This document shows, in pieces, positions 58,325 to 64,000 of a stretch of DNA of 64,000 nt. The translations under genes were made by a program, and so were the position numbers. The stretch spans positions 1-64,000 of the forward strand of contig NZ_JARPUS010000012.1 in the NCBI RefSeq assembly GCF_029537485.1. Direction: 5' to 3'. This stretch comes from Pseudomonas sp. GOM6 (GTDB taxonomy: Bacteria; Pseudomonadota; Gammaproteobacteria; Pseudomonadales; Pseudomonadaceae). The number at the start of each line of letters is the position of its first letter. The stretch's first letter is position 1. The notes below the pieces were generated by a model that was given only the letters and a program-made list of their open reading frames with translations, was not told where the DNA came from and ran no database searches.

Positions 58325-59544
58325 GCCTCAGCGTGGCCGATGTCCTGGCGTTGCCAGGACTGGAAAGCATGACCCTGCGCGCCGGCGCGCGGGGCCTGCA
58401 GAGTGACGTGCGCTGGCCCTACGTGGCCGAGAACGAAGATATCGCCGACTGGGTGATGGGCGGCGAGCTGGTGTTCGTCACCGGCATCAACCACCCGCGC
58501 CCTGAAACCAACCTGCTGCTGTTGCTGCGCCAGGCTCACGAGCGCGGCAGCGCCGGCCTGGTGATCCTCACCGGCCCCGAGTTCATCCGCGCCATCCCGG
58601 ACAGCGTGATCAGCGAAGCCGAGCGTCTGGGCGTACCGCTGATCGAGCAACCCTACGCGCTGAAAATGGTGGTCGTGACCCAGGCCATCGGCACCGCGCT
58701 GGTCCAGGCCCAGCAGATAGGCCGCTCGCGCCAGCAGTTGCTGGAGCAATTGCTGGAAGGTGACAGCCAGTCTGTCGAGGTGCTGCGCCAGCGTGCCGAG
58801 CGCCTCGGTCTGCGCCTGGACATGCCACGTCAGGTGGCTGTCCTCAGCCTGGAGGGCAGTGAACAGCTGTTTGTCAGCCATGAGGCACCAAGCGCGGAGC
58901 AACTGCTGCTGCTGCACCAGCAACAGCTGCAGGAGTGCCTGAATGCCGAGCTGGCCCAATTGGGCGATGCCCTGCCCCTGATCCGCCAGGGCCGCCACTG
59001 GATTGCGCTGCTACCGGCCGCCAGTAGCACTGATGAAGCTCGCAACCGCGAACGCATGGCCCGCCTGCTCGGCACCCTGCGCCCCTCCCTGCAACCGCTG
59101 CGTCCGTTCCTCGGCTTGGGCGGTGCTGGTTATCTACCGCCTCATTTTGCCCAGGGGCTGGGCGAAGCGCGCCAGGCCCTGGAGGTGGCCCAGCGTTTTC
59201 CCGAACGCCTGGGGCTGTGCGCCTTCGCCGAACTGGGCGTACTCGAACTGCTCGGCGCGATTCGTGACCGCAGCCTGCTCGACCGCTTCGTCGAGCGTGT
59301 GCTCGGCCCACTGATCGGCGACGATTCTCGGCATACACCGGTGCTGATGCCTACGCTGGAAGCCTGGTTCCAGGAAAACGGCAACCTGGTGCTGGCTGCC
59401 CAGCGCCTGCAGGTGCACCGCAATACCCTGAGTTACCGGATGCAGCGCATCGAGGCGCTGACCGGCTGCTCGTTCGATACCCCGCATGACCGCCTGAACA
59501 TCAGTATCGCCCTGCTGATCCGGCGCCTGTCGGCCCCAGCCTGA
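58321..59544 (+). CDS. PucR-type transcriptional regulator of cytosine use
   Basis: The 407-residue protein has an N-terminal PucR (purine catabolism regulator-like) domain (about 5-130) and a C-terminal HTH_30 with NGNLVLAAQRLQVHRNTLSYRMQRIEALTG (about 355-385). It overlaps codB by four bases and precedes codA by 14, so all three are one operon. It presumably senses cytosine or a related pyrimidine and controls the same genes, a feedback design. It is not itself a sigma-54 activator: there is no AAA+ domain, so a separate enhancer-binding protein such as NtrC is needed for the promoter. Confidence 0.88.
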   Translation: MSLSVADVLALPGLESMTLRAGARGLQSDVRWPYVAENEDIADWVMGGELVFVTGINHPRPETNLLLLLRQAHERGSAGLVILTGPEFIRAIPDSVISEAERLGVPLIEQPYALKMVVVTQAIGTALVQAQQIGRSRQQLLEQLLEGDSQSVEVLRQRAERLGLRLDMPRQVAVLSLEGSEQLFVSHEAPSAEQLLLLHQQQLQECLNAELAQLGDALPLIRQGRHWIALLPAASSTDEARNRERMARLLGTLRPSLQPLRPFLGLGGAGYLPPHFAQGLGEARQALEVAQRFPERLGLCAFAELGVLELLGAIRDRSLLDRFVERVLGPLIGDDSRHTPVLMPTLEAWFQENGNLVLAAQRLQVHRNTLSYRMQRIEALTGCSFDTPHDRLNISIALLIRRLSAPA

Positions 59545-59558
59545 TAAGGAGAGTTTCC

Positions 59559-60794
59559 ATGATCATTCGCAACGCCCGCCTGCGTGGCCGCGACGGCCTT
59601 CACAGCATCCGCCTGGAGGGCGCGCTGATCGCCGCCATAGACGCCCAGCCCACGCTGCAAGCCAGTGCCGCAGGCGAGCTCGACGCCGCCGGCAACCTGG
59701 TAATCCCACCCTTTATCGAGCCGCATATTCATCTCGACGCCACCCTGACCGCCGGCGAGCCGGCCTGGAACATGAGCGGCACGCTGTTTGAAGGCATCGA
59801 GCGCTGGGGCGAGCGCAAGGCAATGGTGACCCACGAGGACACCAAGACCCGCGCCAAAAAAACCATCGACATGCTGGTCGACCACGGCATCCAGCATGTG
59901 CGTACCCATGTCGACGTCACTGACCCGACTCTGGCAGCGCTCAAGGCCATGGTCGAAGTACGCGAGGAAACCCGCCACCTGATCGACATGCAGATCGTCG
60001 CCTTTCCCCAGGAAGGCATCGAATCCTTCACCAACGGCCGTGCCCTGATGGAGCAGGCGGTTGAGCTGGGCGCGGACGTGGTCGGCGGCATACCGCACTT
60101 CGAGAACACCCGCGACCAGGGCGTGTCGTCGATCAAGTTCCTCATGGACCTGGCCGAACGCACGGGCTGCCTGGTCGACGTGCACTGCGACGAAACCGAC
60201 GACCCGCAGTCGCGCTTTCTCGAAGTGCTGGCCGAAGAAGCCCGCGTGCGCGGCATGGGCGCGCGCGTCACCGCCAGCCACACCACGGCCATGGGTTCCT
60301 ACGACAACGCCTACTGCTCCAAGCTGTTCCGCCTGCTGAAGATGAGTGGCATCAACTTCATCTCCTGCCCGACCGAGAGCATCCACCTGCAGGGCCGCTT
60401 CGACACCTACCCCAAGCGCCGCGGCCTGACCCGCGTCGCCGAACTGGACCGCGCCGGCCTCAACGTCTGCTTCGCCCAGGACTCGATCGTCGACCCCTGG
60501 TACCCACTGGGCAACGGCAACATCATGCGCATCCTCGAAGCCGGCTTGCACATCTGCCACATGCTCGGTTACGAGGACCTGCAACGCTGCCTGGACCTGA
60601 TCACCGACAACAGCGCACGCACCCTCAACCTGGGCGCGCGTTACGGGCTGGAAGTCGGCCGCCCGGCCAACCTGCTGATCCTGTCGGCGCCGGACGACTA
60701 CGAGATGGTCCGTAGTCAAGGCCACGCGCTGGTCTCGATCCGCGCTGGCGAGGTGCTGATGCGGCGAACTCCCGCGCAGATCGAGCGAGCCTGA
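59559..60794 (+). CDS. codA: Cytosine deaminase
   Basis: The 411-residue amidohydrolase converts cytosine to uracil and ammonia. Metal ligands H56 and H58 are in EPHIHLDAT, with HCDETDD carrying the next His and the catalytic Glu, SHTTAMGSY the proton-relay His, and AQDSIVDPWYPLGNGN the catalytic Asp and substrate loop. Length and motifs match CodA. AAGGAGAGTTTCC is an excellent ribosome site. It is the last gene of the operon, before a terminator shared with acs. Confidence 0.95.
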   Translation: MIIRNARLRGRDGLHSIRLEGALIAAIDAQPTLQASAAGELDAAGNLVIPPFIEPHIHLDATLTAGEPAWNMSGTLFEGIERWGERKAMVTHEDTKTRAKKTIDMLVDHGIQHVRTHVDVTDPTLAALKAMVEVREETRHLIDMQIVAFPQEGIESFTNGRALMEQAVELGADVVGGIPHFENTRDQGVSSIKFLMDLAERTGCLVDVHCDETDDPQSRFLEVLAEEARVRGMGARVTASHTTAMGSYDNAYCSKLFRLLKMSGINFISCPTESIHLQGRFDTYPKRRGLTRVAELDRAGLNVCFAQDSIVDPWYPLGNGNIMRILEAGLHICHMLGYEDLQRCLDLITDNSARTLNLGARYGLEVGRPANLLILSAPDDYEMVRSQGHALVSIRAGEVLMRRTPAQIERA

Positions 60795-60840
60795 TCGCCA
60801 ACGCGAAGATCGGCCATCTCGGCCCGGCCGGTGGCCCAAT

Positions 60841-60867
60841 AAAAAACCCCGGCTTGTGGCCGGGGTT
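60841..60867 (-). terminator. Intrinsic terminator between codA and acs
   Basis: AACCCCGGC pairs with GCCGGGGTT around TTGTG. The six-A run on the left gives a U-tract in the reverse direction, so it mainly ends the acs transcript, 25 bases past the acs stop. It may also stop codA transcription less efficiently. Confidence 0.88.
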
Positions 60868-60891
60868 GTGCACGCTGAACGAGCTGCCTAA

Positions 60892-62847
<1,956 letters not shown>

Positions 62848-62914
62848 CGGGATACCTCAAGGGCGTTGTTTTTGTATGGCGTCTTTTGTATCCCCCGACC
62901 CTTTGTGGGGCCAT

Positions 62915-62950
62915 TCGACCAAGGTCTTACCGGCGTAAGACCTTGGTCGA
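62915..62950. promoter_or_regulatory. 16-bp perfect inverted repeat upstream of acs
   Basis: TCGACCAAGGTCTTAC (62915-62930) and its exact complement (62935-62950) surround CGGC. There is no U-run, so it is not a terminator. It lies in the acs promoter or leader and could be a dimer-binding site or an RNA hairpin in the 5' untranslated region. Confidence 0.6.
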
Positions 62951-62967
62951 CCCCAGGAAAATCAGGC

Positions 62968-62996
62968 AAAAAAAAGGCGACCCTCGGGAGGTCGCC
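62968..62996 (-). terminator. Intrinsic terminator of the lysR gene
   Basis: On the reverse strand GGCGACC and GGTCGCC form a stem and are followed by eight T residues. It lies about 110 bases past the lysR stop and upstream of acs, isolating the two genes. Confidence 0.85.
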
Positions 62997-63104
62997 GCCA
63001 ATTTCATTCCGGGGAGGAATGTCAGAAACGCAATCCGGGTATCGCAGGAGCCGGATGCCTATAGTCTGTGCCCGCAGCACTTTGCCAGCCATTCAACCTT
63101 GGTC

Positions 63105-64000
63105 TTAGTCCTTGAAGTAGCGCTCACGCACCTCATCCACTGCAGCCTCGCGCAGCAGGGCGATAAACAGCTGCTCCACATCCGTCAACAGCTGGTTCTC
63201 CGGCGTCACCAGGTACACCTCGTTGACCGGCAGCTCGTCGTAGGGCGGCAGCTGGAACAGCAGGTTCTGCGCCACGTAGGGCTTGGCACCCTCCACGGTC
63301 AGCGCCCCAAAACCCAGGCCGGCGAGGATCAGCCGACGCACCTCCTCCTCGTTGGGCGACACCGCCACCAGGCGCCCCCAGAACTGCTGCTCGGCGCGCA
63401 CGTTACTCACCGCACTGAGGCCCTCGCCGGGCTGGTCGCTTTCGAAGGAGATGTAGGCCAGCCCGCGCAGATCGGCGCTGATTAGGTCCTTGCGGCCGAA
63501 CAACGGATGCGTCGACCCGCAGTAGAAGGCCATCTGCTCGTAGCCGAGCAGGTCGAAGTGCAGCCCGGTCTGGGCGGTCTTCTTGTTGCTGATGCCGATG
63601 TGCAGGCGATCCTGCGCCACCGCATCGACGATATGCGCGCTGGGCTCGGAACTGAGGCTGATCAGCACGTTGGGGTACTGCTGGTGAAAGCGCACCAGTG
63701 CCGCGTCGAAGGGTCGGCAGCAAACGTGGCTGGCCACCTGGATATGCAACTCACCAAGCACAGCACCGGCCTCACCGGCGTACTGTTCGGCCATCTTCTC
63801 CAGAATGCTGCCGGCCGAGGAGATGTATTCGTAGACCCGCAGCCCCTGCTCGGTCAGGGCGAACATGCCCTTGCGCCGCTGGATCAGGCGCATGCCCAGG
63901 TGTTCCTCCAGGCGCTTGAGTGCGTTGCTCACGCTCGGCTGGCTGAGCGACAGACGCCGGGCCGCGCCGGTGATGCTGCTTTCCTCGACGATGACCAGGA
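63105..64000 (-). CDS. LysR-family regulator, N-terminus cut by the window edge
   Basis: The visible frame continues to the last base of the window and starts inside the helix-turn-helix (LVIVEESSITGAARRLSLSQPSVSNALKRLEEHLG), so only the first ten or so residues are missing. The remaining approximately 298 residues contain the LysR effector-binding domain. An internal GTG at 63932 is not the real start because it would delete the DNA-binding helix. Targets are unknown; acs lies downstream on the same strand but is separated by a terminator. Confidence 0.88.
   Translation of the reverse strand, partial: LVIVEESSITGAARRLSLSQPSVSNALKRLEEHLGMRLIQRRKGMFALTEQGLRVYEYISSAGSILEKMAEQYAGEAGAVLGELHIQVASHVCCRPFDAALVRFHQQYPNVLISLSSEPSAHIVDAVAQDRLHIGISNKKTAQTGLHFDLLGYEQMAFYCGSTHPLFGRKDLISADLRGLAYISFESDQPGEGLSAVSNVRAEQQFWGRLVAVSPNEEEVRRLILAGLGFGALTVEGAKPYVAQNLLFQLPPYDELPVNEVYLVTPENQLLTDVEQLFIALLREAAVDEVRERYFKD

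Noticed and set aside
62960..63110. CCTTGGTCTTAG near the lysR stop as a third copy of the acs inverted repeat
   Set aside because: Only GGTCTTA is shared; order of the rest differs, so it is likely chance.

Overview
The window is GC-rich chromosomal DNA from a Pseudomonas (sensu lato) species. Evidence is the gene content (hppD tyrosine-catabolism cluster, NAGGN osmolyte operon, htrB next to minCDE, HepA-type rapA, cbb3-oxidase subunit CcoM), typical Pseudomonas intergenic hairpin repeats, and gene order that resembles several P. aeruginosa neighbourhoods as I remember them. I did not determine the species. I see no rRNA, tRNA, CRISPR array, prophage or complete insertion sequence. Coding density is high and about 60 genes can be called; the last one runs off the right edge.

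Layout. 0.3-4.4 kb: reverse-strand tyrosine/homogentisate cluster (hppD, homogentisate dioxygenase-like gene, FAH-family hydrolase, maiA), with a hairpin repeat after each of the last three genes. 4.65-7.1 kb: membrane c-di-GMP protein resembling RbdA. 7.3-10.9 kb: ccoG, a MocR-type regulator and a coiled-coil membrane protein. 11.1-15.5 kb: reverse genes for an ABC exporter, a DsbA-family protein, trhO, a BolA-family protein and a DUF2059 protein. 15.7-21.7 kb: DUF2804 gene, fumC with a flavodoxin-fold reductase, EamA transporter, small DUF6316 gene, polyphosphate:AMP phosphotransferase. 21.7-24 kb: MITE-like element A, then mnmC. 24.0-26.9 kb: a compact sulfide/persulfide operon (haem-motif DUF3365 protein, CsoR-family repressor, rhodanese, TSUP exporter, ETHE1-like persulfide dioxygenase) with two CsoR-type operator candidates. 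26.9-35.4 kb: GTG-started MarR regulator divergent from the N-acetylglutaminylglutamine amide genes, then a large hybrid sensor kinase and yheU. 35.4-39 kb: ynfA, a hypothetical gene, MITE-like element B, an MFS transporter, a complete stand-alone ccoM unit, alkB and small genes. 39.2-46.8 kb: rapA, SDR, DUF2784 gene, bfr, actP/yjcH, DUF2061 gene. 46.8-56.8 kb: membrane GH17 protein, an alpha/beta hydrolase overlapping an MlaA-family gene, pirin, patatin-like gene, htrB, minCDE, rluA. 57-64 kb: cytosine use (codB, pucR-type regulator, codA) behind a strong sigma-54 promoter candidate, then acs and a truncated lysR gene.

How the genes work together. Most of the window is core metabolism in short operons with stop/start overlaps. 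The persulfide operon forms one pathway: thiol persulfide oxidation, sulfur transfer and sulfite export under a thiol-sensing repressor. The NAGGN genes form one osmoprotectant pathway. codB and codA import and deaminate cytosine as a nitrogen source, consistent with sigma-54 control. acs and actP/yjcH handle acetate from separate loci.

The most interesting items are: (i) the 41-codon ccoM gene with a perfect Anr/FNR box, spaced -10, strong RBS and UUCG-loop terminator; (ii) the sulfide operon's two GC-tract operators, its regulator with a displaced second cysteine, and its haem-motif first gene; (iii) the sigma-54 promoter with an upstream palindrome before codB; (iv) two unrelated MITE-like elements with target-site duplications. 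I found nothing I can defend as a wholly new multi-gene system.
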